DNA of 64,000 nucleotides from Sapria himalayana (taxonomy: Eukaryota > Streptophyta > Magnoliopsida > Malpighiales > Rafflesiaceae): contig JAREIK010000746.1 of NCBI GenBank assembly GCA_029783825.1, forward strand, positions 191,507-255,506. Direction: 5' to 3'. How positions within the stretch are numbered: the first letter of the stretch is position 1; each line of letters begins with the position of its first letter. The notes beneath the pieces were generated by a model. That model had not been told where the DNA came from, ran no database searches, and was given only the letters and a program-made list of their open reading frames with translations. Both the position numbers and the translations under genes were made by a program. Shown here piece after piece: positions 23,076-36,290 of the stretch.

Positions 23076-24775
23076 AAAAATTGCATATCAAAATGTGTAC
23101 AAGCTAATCCCATATATAAGGGACTAATCGAATTATGATATCCCATAGGTTGAATGCTCTTATACATATGCAAGAAAAAAATAAAATAAAAGAAAAAAAC
23201 AATTGTAAATCACAACAAACCAGATCAAATATTATTTGCACTCAGAGTATTTTTAGTTATATATTAAATTTTCCAACATATACTAATATGAACACAATTC
23301 TAAGATATAGTATATGGGCATATTGTTGATTCTAGCTTAAGTGCAAAGAGTTATGTTATTAGTTACTTGTGTGTTTTAGTATATTAGTTACTTTTTGGAG
23401 ATGTTATGTTTATCAATTCATAGTTGATAATATTCTAATGTGATATTTAGACAATTCGACATGTTATTAGTGAATATATGTATTAGTGAAATTATTGTAA
23501 ACATCATCATAAATACACTTGGAGGATTGTAAGTTTTTTTCATATCTTCTAATTTTGATATTCAATGCATGTATGCAATATTATGAAGGAGATAGTTGAG
23601 ATTTAATTTAGTGTCTATATTTATTTTATTTATTTATTGTCTTTCTTGTTACATTGTAGGAGAGCACCTGACATGTGAACTCTCTCAATCATATATATAA
23701 TTTATCTTTTCTTTTTCTTCTCATTTACCCTCCCTTCAAGAAAGATTCACCCCTAACCCATTGAATGAAACAATCTTTAAAGATCAAGTACTCCAATAAT
23801 ACATGATTTATATAATAGTTACCGACTTTAGTCGCATTGCAAGAAGTTAAATTGAGCTTTTGGGAGATTGAAGAATTTTTTTATTATGTGATTCCTTTAT
23901 ACTTCAGACGCCTTTTTAAATTTTGCACTAATATTTGAAGAAATAGAGTTATCAAAATCAAGAGATTTCCACTCATCCATGGCAAATTTAATTTCACATA
24001 TGCTAAGCTCCTTAATGAAAGATCTCTTGACATACTCAGCTTTTTCACTGTTTTATTGATTATGACTAAAAAATAGTCAATTCAATTGACTCTTTTGAAT
24101 ATTTTCCAAAATAAACAAATACATTTTAGTATTAACTTCCACTTGATGGAATACTTTTTTATTCTAATTTAATAATTTTGTGTATTAATATTTTTTGCTT
24201 ATTCATTTGAAGCCATATTAAACTCTTATTTGAGACACTTTCTCATTTATAATGACAAGTCATAATAAATGATATACTTATCATCACTCAAAAGTATTGG
24301 ATAATTATTTTTGTTTTAATACTTGTGATTAGTTTTTATAATTATTCAATAACAAGTGTAATTTTGATGAGAATGAAGTTCAACTAAAGGCTTTATTGCT
24401 GGTGAAGTATTATACATTGATACATGAGTTTTGTTATTTTAATTTTTTATATCTAGTAGTTAAAATGATCTTATTTTGATTTTGTCTTTCTTTAATCATC
24501 TCTTATAGGTTCTTATTATAATATGTTGTGAATAAATAGTTTTTATGATAATTCTGATGAGGTTCATATAAAATAATTACTTGATTCTTTTTATTTACAA
24601 GATAAGTTTTGTTTTTACCTATGAAAAGCTTTATAATATTGATTTATTTTCCATGAGCATAGATTGATACATTCTATGCAATTGTTTTCCCTTAAAGTTA
24701 TTACATTTGAATCTAATTAATATTTCATTTCTATGAAAGTTGAAATGTAAGACTTTTGTATATTTATATATTTTT
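23076..24775. other. AT-rich DNA, possible rest of an LTR, no gene
   Basis: The first 200 bp may continue the LTR (AAGCTAATCCCATATATAAG at about 23101-23120). Beyond that I see only AT-rich sequence and short uninformative frames. Confidence 0.4.
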
Positions 24776-24779
24776 TTGG

Positions 24780-25270
24780 AATAAAGATAACATGTGGTTA
24801 TACATATAGCTACACATATAGTTAAACTTATATCTATACATGTAGGTATATATATTTATTTATATAATTTTATATATCTATACCTATAGTTATGTATAGG
24901 TATAGATATAGTAAAATACATTTTTGAATACTAATATATACAAATGTATATTAAATATAAGTTGTAAATTATATATTTAAATATAGTTATCTATAAAGAT
25001 TTTATAGTATTACATATAATAAGATACAATTATTTATAGATATATGTTATTATACAAATAGTATATATCACTATATTATATATATTTTTATATAGTTAAA
25101 CATATTGTTATATATAGATATATTCATACAAATAATTATACATAAATATATAGATTTACATATATGTATACATACTTACAAATATAGTTATATTTAATTA
25201 TATAGAGTGTTATATTGTTATAAATTATATATATATATAGTTATAAAAATATTTATATATAGTCATACAA
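24780..25270 (-). repeat. AT-rich 540-bp repeat family, reverse orientation
   Basis: This stretch of TATAGTTA-type sequence reads, in reverse complement, like the tandem units at 31711-32830. It has the same order of phrases, for example the reverse complement of TATACCTATACATAACTATA, then the stretch around ATACTAATATATACAAATGT, then ATTCATACAAATAATTATAC. It is more diverged than the other copies. Confidence 0.6.
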
Positions 25271-27960
25271 CATCAATAAATATCTAAAATATGGCCAGCT
25301 ATGATGTTTAGAGAGAGAGAGAGAGAGAGAGATAGAGAAGAAATACTATATTTCTAAAATTTTCCACAAGAGCAGGAAATTACTTTCAATGGCCATTTAC
25401 TACTGCTTTTATAGTGAAGAGATGTTCTGCTAAAGCATCATAAATTTCTTTCATTATCTTGATGTCCATAAATAAATAAATAAATATATATATATATATA
25501 TATAGAAAAAATGAAGATTAATACATGAAAATGAAAAAAAAAAAGATGATATAAAAAAATAATACTCAATAATAATAATATATAACTAAAACTCATGCAT
25601 TTACATAATGAATAAAGATGATTGATGAAACTTTACATATCGTGTATTCTCATTAAAAATAAAACAACTGAATAAAATAAATAAAAACTCACAATAATGT
25701 AATATTATGAATAAAATTTATAAAATGACATTATCATTTATTAAATAAAATAAAAATTCACTTATAAATACAAAAAAAATCTATAAATACTTTTAATCTA
25801 TATGAATCATCGCATCCCAATTTCTCAAGATAAAAAAATATAAAAATACAATATAATTCTCAATAGTTTTAAAATTTTTATTTTTATTTACAACTTATTA
25901 ATGTTCTTTATAATTCATTTTGCTATATTTTTATGATATGTTACTTTTTTTTATTATATTGTATTGATGTTATTGAAATTATAATAATTTATATTTATTT
26001 TATTAAGATATGAAATAATATTTAATAATATATGTTATGGACTAAAAATTAATTAGTAAATATGTTTATATCATATTAAACTATAAAAGAGTACTCACAT
26101 AAAAGAGTACTCACATATATTCGCTAGTACTATAAATTAATGTTTCATTAATGATACATACATTTCCATTATACTTCTCATATTTTCTTATATTCTTTTT
26201 TACTATTTATTATAAGATACATTGGCCACTAATTTTGTGAAACATGAAACTTAGATTCAAGCTCGTAGGTTACAACTGATAGTTATGGCACTCAACTAAT
26301 AGCTACAACATTCAACTAATAATTACTCCTCATATTTATTAATTTATTAAATTGTTTAAAATAAACATATTTGAGCACGGAAAATTATCGTGTGTAAAAA
26401 GATGATGTTATTAAGATGGCAGAATAAAGGGTGTCCTAAAGAATGTTGTCATAAGGAGAATACTCTTGTATGGCGTGAAATTCATCAATGTTACAGAGAT
26501 ACCCAACCTCTTCATAATCAACATATTTTAATGGTATAAATTATAGTTAATATAAATTTGGTAGAAGTTGAATTGTTAGAGTATTAATAAACTACATTGT
26601 TGTGGCTAAAATCATAAATCGAAGTTGATAAAATATTATTTGGTATAAAAAAATTTATTGTGTTGCATGACATTGTGGGGATTATAAATTTTAAAAATTT
26701 CTAAATATTTTTAATCGTTTTATATCCTCTATCTAAATCAAAAATGTTATAGAATAAAGTATTATACTTTATTTATCTACCTACCCTTCTCCCAAACTCA
26801 ACACAAAATTATTATTTTGCTCATATATAAGCTATGAGACTTCATGATTAGAATAGGTAAAACTCACGTCTCAACATCTAAACAACATGATAAATGATAG
26901 CACCATGGAAAACATATCCAACATCTACGAGGATCAGACTCATATTTTTAGTGTTAGAGTATTCAGCATCTTTTGCCGATCAGTCTACCAAGTTGTTGGT
27001 TCAGATTTTTATTTCCATGCTATTTGTTTTTTAAAATATTATTCTTGATAGTAATTATGTACAAAAAAGTTTGGTTCATATATTTTATACTCTCTTAGCA
27101 TGAGTGTCCATGACACTTTGCTATATGTTGATCTTATTATATCAGTATGAAATAATTATTTTAATATTACTAAACTTGATTCAACAAGTCCACTCATCAC
27201 TAACAGAAGAGAGATCACAAGGAATCACACACTAAGAGACATCTTTTGAAGGAATATTAAAATTATTAGAAATATAAGTGTTTTATTTCAAGAAACATAA
27301 ATATGAAGTTATTATGTTTGAGATAAATTTAATTTATAAAATGTTAGATACATGATAAATATAAATCTTTACACACACACACACACACACCATGATAATC
27401 TTTGTTAAAGATAAGTGCAACCATAAGAATATAAATGAATCATGTAGGAAAATTACAATAAAGTCTATAAAAAAATTAATAAGAATAATTATTTTTATAT
27501 CATATGTTGACTTACAAGCTTATCACATTCATACTCACATGAATAGCATGTGTTAGTATGTATGATTTCCATGACTGGTCTTACATGAGTGATAAGTATT
27601 GATTAATTACTTACTATGTGTTCTCGTGCATTAATGCCAAGGGCTTGAAAGTGTGCTTGTTATATGATGATGTCTATACCTGCCAAGGATTGACTTGACA
27701 TGTGAAAGCTATGTGTTGGCTTACTAAATGTTGCATCAAAAATTAAAAAACTTGGAATCTTGCCTATAAATAAATGTGATTTGGGGTTCCTAGCACACAA
27801 CAACACATATCATGAGAATATTTTAGAGTGAATTGAGAAACACTTGCTCAATTATTTTCAATTACATGTGTGAATATTAGTGTGTTTTCTAAAATTTGGT
27901 AGAATAATTCAAACTGATTCAATCGAGTATAATCAATTTAATATAATTTGACATCCTAAA
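25271..27960. other. AT-rich DNA with microsatellites, no gene
   Basis: Contains a (GA)n run at 25312-25332, AT runs near 25486-25504 and (AC)n at 27371-27390. At 27768-27778 CCTATAAATAA is a good TATA-box-like element, followed by GGGGTTCC and CACACAACAACACA, which could be an old LTR promoter. No open frame supports a gene. Confidence 0.4.
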
Positions 27961-27965
27961 CTATT

Positions 27966-28083
27966 ATTTTATTTATTTTATTTATTTTATTTATTTTATT
28001 TATTTTATTTATTTTATTTATTTTATTTATTTTATTTATTTTATTTATTTTATTTATTTTATTTATTTTATTTATTTTATTTA
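27966..28083. repeat. 9-bp minisatellite (ATTTTATTT)n
   Basis: About 13 uninterrupted, essentially identical copies of ATTTTATTT. The uniformity contrasts with the heavily mutated surroundings, so the array is young or still being homogenised. Confidence 0.95.
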
Positions 28084-28147
28084 TTATATTATATTATATT
28101 TAATTTTATTTTAATTTTGAATTCAATCATTACTCATTTTGAATATA

Positions 28148-28350
28148 TTTTGTAGATATCAAGTCGGCATACCTAAGTATGTATATTAGTCATGTATAAA
28201 ATACACATGCATATTGATGTATTCTATTTTTGTAGATATCAAGTATGCATACCAAAGTATGTGTACTAGTTATGTATAAAATACACATGTATATTGATGT
28301 ATACTATTTTTGTAGATATAAATTTGGCAAACCTAAGTATATATACTGTT
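28148..28350. repeat. 80-bp tandem repeat, about 2.5 copies
   Basis: Units start at 28148, 28228 and 28308, each beginning TTTTTGTAGATAT (first copy TTTTGTAGATATC). They share CATACCTAAGTATGTATA-like, GTATAAAATACACATG and ATATTGATGTAT segments. The third copy is partial. Confidence 0.9.
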
Positions 28351-28755
28351 TATATATTCAGGATGAATGAGGAGGAATTTGGAAACAAAAATAGGATCCA
28401 AGTATTATATCATGGTGTGTATGGTGATTAAAGAAGAAATCCAAAAATGGCAATGCATAATTGATGAACACATCAGAATAACAATAGTATCCAAGCATCA
28501 TAATCCACACAATGACAATGCATTATATCACAAATGAATTAAGCATTTATACGTATAAGTATTTATACATTATCTTAGCATATCGTATGGTGATTAAAGA
28601 AAAAATTTGGAAACAAAAAAAAATAGATAAAAATGCTTACTCTTCGATTAAGCAATACCAATGATAATCGATGAACGTCCCTCAAATCAATAACAAATTA
28701 AAACTTAAACCTCGAATGAATTTTTGTTTAATCAGCATCAAGAGATAATGGTGGA
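28351..28755. other. Non-coding AT-rich DNA
   Basis: A phrase around GGTGATTAAAGAA is repeated (28422 and 28580) with similar surroundings (GGAAACAAAAA), suggesting a diverged internal duplication. No gene seen. Confidence 0.4.
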
Positions 28756-28759
28756 ATGA

Positions 28760-30902
28760 GGAGGAATTGGGCACTGTTAGAGATGCGTCAAGTCGAGAGA
28801 GAGACAGTATATTTTAGGATAATATTTATATTTTTAATTATTAAAACATTAAATAAACAATATATGTATAAAATAAAAAAATACTCATTAATTTTATTTA
28901 CTATCAAAATTTTTTCAACAAAATTAATGTGCGTGTAGCAAGGTACAAATGAAAAACAAATACCTTACAATTTTTTATTATAATATTAAATAAATAATAA
29001 ATATATAAACAATAAAAAAATTATGTTTTGCATTAAAAAAATATCAAATAGGTATGAAATTAACAAACTTCATATAATAAGACATGAATGAAAAGATGAT
29101 TTGTCTTCTAGCCACTCGCCTAAAAGTTATAAAATACTTTAATGTTAAAAAATCTATAAAAATTTATATTTTATGGTTATAAATTTTTAAGAATTCATAT
29201 TTATTTTTACAAAGATAATATAAAATAAAAAATTAATATTTATAGCTAATTGTAAAAAAATTACTCAATTGTTTGATTTTTATAAATTTTAGTAGGATTA
29301 AACATCTATATATTTATTTATAATTATTATTTTATTTTCTTTTAACTTTATTGAAAAAAATTATATTTTTATTATATTTCAAGATTTTCAAGATTTGTAT
29401 TATTTAATTTATTAAAAGTTATCTATAATCATAAAATTTTTAATACTTATAATAATATTAATATTTACTAGTTTATTTGTCAATTCAGATATCTTTGAAA
29501 ATATTTTCTTTTTTATCATACATTGAATTAATTTACATTTAAATTAGTATAAATTTTAATGTATGTTGATTTTTTTTAAAATTATCATAAAAATTATTAT
29601 ACTTAATGAATTAATTATTTAATGTTTCTTTAATTTAAATTCTTTAATTTCTTAAAAAAAAATTTTAGAAAAATTGTTTGTATAATTTTTTAAAAAATTA
29701 ATACATCATAAAAATAGTTATTTTAGTCCTTATTAATATAATTTTTTTTGTATTTTTATATATTTTAAATTGATTATTTATAATATCAATTTTTATACAT
29801 CATAAAAAACTAATAACATAAATTTTATAAACAAAATTAAATAAAATTTTAATGCAAATAATAAATAAAAAAAATTATATAATTTGATAATGGCTAAGGA
29901 AATACCGTCACTAAATTTATAGCTAAATTACGAATTTAATTATCTAGGGAAATTCCATCCCTAAATCCATCGCAAAATTAAGGATTTTATTTTCTACTGA
30001 AATTCCATCACTAAATATATCACTAACTTATGGATTTTATTAGTTAGGGATATTCACTCGCTAAATCAGTAGCTAAAATATAGATTTTATTACCTAGGGA
30101 TAGTCCGTCTCTAAATCCATCGTTAAATCATGGATTTTATTAACAAGGGAAAATTCATCAATAAATTCGTTGCTAAATCATGGATTATATTAGCAAGGGA
30201 AAATTCATCGCTAAATCTATCACCAAATCATGGATTTTATTAGCAAGGAAAAATCCATCGATAAATCTGTCACTAAATCAAAGATTTTATTAGCAATGGA
30301 AAATTCATTGCTAAATATGTCGCTAAATCATAGATTTTATTAGCAAGAAAAAAACCATTCACTAAATCATGGATTTTATTAGCAAGAGAAAATCCATCGT
30401 TAAATCTGTCTCTAAATCTTGGATTTTATTAGTAAGGAAAAATCCATCACTAAATCCATTGCTAGATCATGGATTTTATTAGCAAGGGAAAATCCGTCGC
30501 TAAATCCGTTGCTAAATAATGGATTTTATTAGCAAGGGAAAATCCATCGCTAAATCATATATTTTATTAGTAAGGGAAAATCCGTCGCTAATTCCGTCAC
30601 TAATTTCATGCTTTTATTAGCGAGGTATACTCCGTCGCAATATTTGTCACTAAAATCCCCTCTTTTTTTGAGCAGAATTTACGAAAATTTTCCGTCACTA
30701 ATCTGTCGCTAAATCCATCATTAAAATCCTCACTTTTTTTGAGCGGAATTTTCAAAAAATTTTCTCTCGCTAATGCATTGTTATTTTTTGTTTCAAAAAA
30801 AATCATAAATCTTTTGCTATTCCCTTGCTAATCTCTTACAATTTAGCTAGTGATTGATCCCTTGCTAAAATTTCCTAGCTAAATTGATATTTTCTTGTGG
30901 TG
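28760..30902 (-). mobile_element. CACTA left end in reverse orientation
   Basis: Read on the minus strand from 30902, the sequence starts CACCACAAGAAAATATCAAT (one change from CACTACAAGAAAA) and continues TTTAGCTAGGAAATTTTAGC. It follows 42319 onward closely for roughly 2.1 kb. The homology extends to the GTACCTTG...TTTGTTGAAAA region (28880-28950 here, 44270-44330 there). The terminal kilobase is a tandem array of 50-bp subterminal units. Whatever element this end belonged to extended to the left; its other end is not identified. Confidence 0.85.
29890..30630 (-). repeat. 50-bp subterminal tandem repeats of the CACTA end
   Basis: Around 14 units follow the pattern ATCATGGATTTTATTAGCAA, GGGAAAATCCATCGCTAAAT, CCGTCGCTAA, with a spacing of 50 bp in the best-preserved part (30120-30560). 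Subterminal repeat arrays are where the element's accessory protein binds in studied CACTA systems; that role is inferred here. Confidence 0.88.
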
Positions 30903-31560
30903 TTGTCTCTACTCAAGTGATTCCCACGCACAAACAAGTTAGCGAATGCAAGGTTCATGCACTGCTAAGTTTGAAAGAGAAACAAGTTCTCCTGAAAAGA
31001 ATGTCATAGAAGAAACTCTTTGAAAATGATGATGACATGCCCAATTGGTGCCCACGGGACAATGAACTTCTCAATCCATCTACTTTAAAGCCTACTAGGA
31101 CGCCATCAACTCACACTCCAACCTCACTAGTTGCAAGTATTTCGATTGTTCCCAGTGATTATATGGCCCTTTCATCTTTACTTGGCCATCAGCAATGGGA
31201 TCCCTGACCGGTTTCTCATGTATTTCCTTTGCCTGTTAATTTCAGGGTGATGCATGATCCTGCTAAACTTAGTGAATATCCATTTAAGAACTAACATGCA
31301 TTTTCAACCTTGGCTTGACCTATTTGATGCAAAGATTCAGGTTATCCTTCTGGTTGGAGGGCCAAGATGGCATGACTCTAAATGGGTAACCTTGAAGTAC
31401 ATCATGTTTTTTGAACAGAAGTGTATACAAAAAAAATTGCTGGATGACTACCTTCCTATTTTAGCCTATTATTATTTTCATTCAATGATAATAGTGGGAG
31501 TAATGTGTATGGAACCTGTTAATTTATTTGTTGTTTCTTGTTGATAGGATAGATGGCTTT
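30903..31560 (+). other. Coding-like fragment, unidentified captured gene
   Basis: Base composition and codon content change right after the CACTA end. One frame reads CKVHALLSLKEKQVLLKRMS, stop, then KLFENDDDMPNWCPRDNELL, NPSTLKPTRTPSTHTP and SIVPSDYMALSSLLGHQQWD (about 30950-31206), a stop, and MHDPAKLSEYPFK (about 31251). A separate frame is open from 31254 to 31544. The ordinary amino-acid mix suggests exons of a real gene with stops, but I do not recognise the protein. Confidence 0.35.
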
Positions 31561-31710
31561 AGATATTGCTGATAGTTGTTTATTTTTTGTTTGAAGTGTA
31601 CATGCCCTCTCACTTATGTACATGAACACATGGGATTTGTATTCTGAACTAGCATAATAGTGTTTGAAAGTAATTTGAGGTTAAGAAGCATTGATCCACA
31701 AAAAACATAA

Positions 31711-32835
31711 AACATTATGTTTAACTATATGTGTATAACTATATATAAATATTTGCATAACTATATAAAACTCTATATAATTAAATATAACTATATTTGT
31801 AACTATGTATACATATATGTAAATCTATATATTTGTTTATAACTTCGTATACATTTATGTATGACTACTTATAACTACTCGGTATGAATATATCTATATA
31901 TAACTATATGTTTAACTATATATAACTATTTATAACTATATATACCATATGTATAATAACATATAACTATAAATAATTGTATCTATTATATGTATAACTA
32001 TAACAACTTTGTACATAATTATATTTAAATATGTAATTTACAACATATATATTTAATATACATTTTTATATATTAGTATATAAAAATTTATTTTACTATA
32101 TCTATGCCTATACATTACTATATCTATAAATATATAAAATAATATGAAAAAATATATATACCTACATGTATAAATATAAGTATAACTATATGTGTAACTA
32201 AATGTATAACCACATGTAAAATTATTTATAATTAAATGTATAACAACATATAACATTATGTTTAACTATATGTGTATAACTATATATAAATATTTGTATA
32301 ACTATATAAAATTGTATATAATTAAATATAACTATATTTGTAAATATGTATACATATATATAAACCTATATATTTGTTTATAACTTTGTATACATTTATG
32401 TATAACTACTTATAACTACTTTTATGAATATATCTATATATAACTATTTGTTTAACTATATATAACTATTTATAACTATATATACTATATGTATAACAAC
32501 ATATAACTATAAATAATTGTATATTACTATATGTATAACTATAAAAACTTTATACATAACTATATTTAAATATATAATTTACAACATATATTTAATATAC
32601 ATGTTTATATATTAGTATATAAAAATGTATGTTGCTATATCTATACCAATACAGAACTATATTTATAAATATATAAAATTATATGAAAAAAATGTATATT
32701 CCTACTTGTATAAATATAAGTATAACTCTATGTGTAACTATTTGTATAATCCTGTGAAACTATATTTATAATTACATGTATAATAACATACAATATTTTG
32801 TTTAACTATATGTGTATAACTTTATATGTATAACC
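31711..32835 (+). repeat. 540-bp AT-rich tandem repeat, two units plus start of a third
   Basis: Units begin at 31711, 32252 and about 32792 with AACATTATGTTTAACTATAT or a near variant (AATATTTTG in the third). The first two are closely similar throughout, at a spacing of 540-541 bp. Built from short TATAACTA phrases, but the 540-bp order is conserved. Related sequence lies at 53425-53880 (same strand) and 24780-25270 (opposite strand). Confidence 0.88.
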
Positions 32836-32870
32836 ACTTTAATAGTGTTATATGTTTTAAAGGCTAAAGT

Positions 32871-33425
32871 TATAGTGCAAATGAGATTGATTATTATGGT
32901 CAACTCACAGAAGTTATTGAGTTGGAGTATCTCGGACTCCAAAATAATAGGATTGTTATATTAAAGTATGAGTGGTTTTATCATACATGAAATGTGGGTC
33001 CAAAGATTCATTCAGATTATAAGCTACTGTATGTTAATCATAAACACAGATTTAATCAATATGAGCCATTTATTATGACAGTTCAAGCCACTAAAGTATA
33101 TTTATTGTATATATATGAGTTTATCTCATGATATGAGTGATTGGTGGATGATTTGCAAAATTAAAGTTTGATCAAATTTTGAAGTACCAACATCTTAAAA
33201 AGAAGTGCAAACTTAGCTATTGTACTGATATTCCAAGAAGATGACATATATAATATTGAGTCTATGCATGTAGATGAAGGTCTAAAAAATTTATGTGACT
33301 CAAATGGTGACCCAATAGAAATTGAAGATGATCAATTTCTATCTGAAAATGAGTTGAAACTTCCATCAGAATCATACAAAATGTCAGAAGATTCATTCGA
33401 GGATGATAGTGATGCCGATAATTAA
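32871..33425 (+). pseudogene. CACTA transposase C-terminus (DUF4216 remnant)
   Basis: The frame reads NEIDYYGQLTEVIELEYLGL, then RIVILKYEWFYH, a stop, and KIHSDYKLLYVNHKHRFNQY, EPFIMTVQATKVYLLY. This is the DUF4216 signature found at the C-terminus of plant En/Spm transposases (the usual YYG.L..IIEL.Y, then the KCEWF, the HKRR and QA..V.Y positions). After further stops an acidic tail ends at TAA (33423-33425) with SESYKMSEDSFEDDSDADN. The catalytic part of the transposase is absent; AT tandem repeats lie immediately upstream. It precedes the TNP1-like gene in the same orientation, the normal gene order in these elements. Confidence 0.8.
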
Positions 33426-33568
33426 AATATTATAATTATATTATAATATTAAACTATCAAAGACTTTCTATATTTTGTTGAAATCTATTGATGTGTTTTA
33501 TTCTAAAATGTATGGTTGTTCATCATATCTTTATTATTTGTTCTATGTTTTTATTTTTTGTACAATAA

Positions 33569-35445
33569 ATGGCACCTAAAAGACATGGCCGTGGTAGAGG
33601 TGGATGTGGATGTAGTAATGGACCAAATTCATCTAGTATTTTACACCATGTAGCAAATTTAGTACCATCTCATACCCACCATATCCAGACTTCAACATCA
33701 TAATCACCATCTTCATTTCCATCACCATCACCATCATTAACATCTTTACTATCAGCTTTATCAGATATAACCCCACCACCCATTTTCCTTCCTACACATA
33801 CTTTTTGTATATTACCATCTTTTATATCACACTTTACACCAATAGTTCCCCCATTTACAAAACCATCGACATCATCAAATGTTGTGCCTTCCTCTACATT
33901 CAGTGCTAAGTTAGTAATTGATATTGTGGATTGGAGGTGTAAAAAATATATAAATATTACTTGAATAAAAAATTATGATGTTTCTATTAAAAGTTTTTTT
34001 ATATATAGTTATGATTTTTTTTTTTCAATATTATTTATTTATTTTTATAGTTTTGTTCCATCTAACAAGTGTTCGGTTATAATTAAAAAGTCTTTCAAGA
34101 AAAAGATTGATTCTTAAGCATTCTCGTGGAAGAAAGTTTCTAAATCAACAAAAGATTTTAATGACTTTCAAGCAAATATAATGAAATAAAAGCATTGAAA
34201 ATTAATTATCTAATTAGTTTATTATTATGTTAGTTATTATTCAAGCAGTAAATAATTATGCCTTTGTTATTAATATAAAATCTTTTGTGATTTTTCTATA
34301 TATAGAATATGTGCACATGGCTACATAAATTTAATGGAAAGATAAAGTCATTGTGGGAGAACAAAGATGTTGAATGGTATTCTGATTTTGTCCATAAAAT
34401 TGAAGAATATAAAGAAAGATCGGATTTTATATCCAAGGATGATTGGCCCAAGTGGTTTAAGTATTGGGATGAGCTAGATGTGAAGAAAAAATCAGAGTTT
34501 TCTAGCAAATATCGATTAACTGAAGCAGCCAGACAAGGTACAGAAATGTCTTGCCACACAGGAGGGTCAAAGTCAAGAATTGAGCATGCTCAAGATTTGG
34601 TATAATTTTAAAATTTTAAACATTTATATATATAGTGGTTTTCCTAATAGTCTAAATAAATAAAATCTGTGTGTGGTTTTATTAATATTGTTAAACTTTT
34701 TTATAATTTAAAATTTTATGACTTAATAAATATATACTCTAGGCTGAAAAATTTGGTCGATATCTCAATTTTTATGAGATTTTCAGAAAGATACATGTGA
34801 AGAAATTAGTTGGTCGGTTTGTTGACAACAAGTCTCTAATGGTTACTATAAGAATCTATTATATTTATAAAATTTTTATAGTACTATAGTAAATTTTGAA
34901 AGTTGTTTGGAATGCAAAATATTAAATTTATTTTATGTATATCTATAATATTATTTTTTCTATTTTATCATAGGAACTAATTGAGGAATGTGTGACAGCT
35001 ACTTCTCAACAAGTTGAGGGTTCTATCGATCTTCAACCAATTGACTATGATCCTATCTATGTGGAGACCATAGAAGGTCATAATAAGTAATGGAGTGTAT
35101 GGCATCAGCACGAAGGGAGTGGAATTTTATTATAGCAGTCGTGCTTCTAATTTATCTATCACAGTATTACTGGATGAGGTGGTCAAACAATAAGTAATGG
35201 AAACAAATGAATGTTTTGAAGTTATGGAGACCGAAATGAAAGAGAAGGATGAGCAGATATCTCATTTGAAGGAAGAAATGCAGAAAATGAAAGAAGAGAA
35301 TGATGAGAAGATTACTCATTTGAAAGAAGAAATGTAGGAAATGAAAGAAGAGAAGGATAAGCAGATTACTCATTTGAATGAAGAAAAGCAAGAAATTAAA
35401 GAAATGAATGATGAGATGAAAGAAACTAAGAATTTAATGCAATAG
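33569..35445 (+). pseudogene. TNP1-like CACTA accessory protein (Transposase_24 type)
   Basis: The first exon starts at ATG 33569 with MAPKRHGRGRGG and a serine/proline-rich stretch (one stop at about 33700), ending SAKLVIDIVDWRCK. An intermediate piece is at 34055-34190. The exon at 34309-34605 is intact: MCTWLHKFNGKIKSLWENKD, a KSEFSSKYRLTEAARQGTEM motif and SCHTGGSKSRIEHAQDLV. The next exon (about 34743-34865) gives AEKFGRYLNFYEIFRKIHVK, then LVGRFVDNKSLMVT. A further one (about 34975-35090) gives ELIEECVTATSQQVEGSI. The coiled coil (about 35205-35445) has one stop and ends NLMQ. This order matches the plant Transposase_24/TNP1 family, DNA-binding partners of the CACTA transposase. It is the most complete transposon gene in the window but is interrupted. 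Confidence 0.8.
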
Positions 35446-36290
35446 TAGATATATTATATGGGGTCACAGTTAGCAGCATTGACGCGACAAATAGCATTTC
35501 GAGATTCAACTACAAAACCTTGTAAGAGAGGCTAACGCACATTCAATAATTAATTATGAGGATGATTTCGTATCATAATTATTTTTAACTGTTTTTGATT
35601 TTTGTCTATTTGTAGCCAAACAAATGATATATTTTTTGAGGTATCAATTTTTTTATTCTAGTTTTGTTATTTGCTTTGCCAATTAACCTAATAATGAATC
35701 TTTGTTATACATTTGATGTGAGATGCATGAAAAAATTTTGATTCAAAGCCTTCAGACATTGTCATGGCCCTTCCTATGCATGGGTCCCATCTTTGGCTAT
35801 CTCTGCTAGATCAAAAGGAGACCAAGCTTCTATTATATTCATTATTCCTGAAGCATTTTATTTTAGCACACACACTCTCTCTCTAAACATCATTTCTGGA
35901 TATCTTTTAGATATTTTTTTAAGTTGTATAACTATCAACTTAGATTTTTGTTTGTTCATATCTATAATTACTATTTTTATATATCTATGAATATGTATGA
36001 GTGTACTCAAATATATTGGGTAGAGTTTTAGCATATTATAGGTATGTAAAAGGCTTGGCTGGTCCTCTTTGGTGTTAGGAATTGTATGTTAGCTTCTGAA
36101 GTTGAGTCGAACAAAAATTTTAGTCCTATGTAGATGCAAGTTTGTTCTTGACACTCTTATTTCGTGTAGTTCTACGTTGTCATTGTTCAGATCTGTGACT
36201 ACTTATTATCAGTCATTTTGTGAATTAAACTATTGAAATGTTAATAGCCATTACGATTGCTAATGAAATTCAATTAAATCTGTTCATTTT
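35446..36290 (+). other. CACTA 3' module, second copy
   Basis: Homologous to 6991-7870 almost end to end; see for example TTCAAAGCCTTCAGACATTG here and TTCAAAGCCTTAAGACATTG there. The 3' portion also matches 54716-55015. No recognised protein. Confidence 0.65.
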
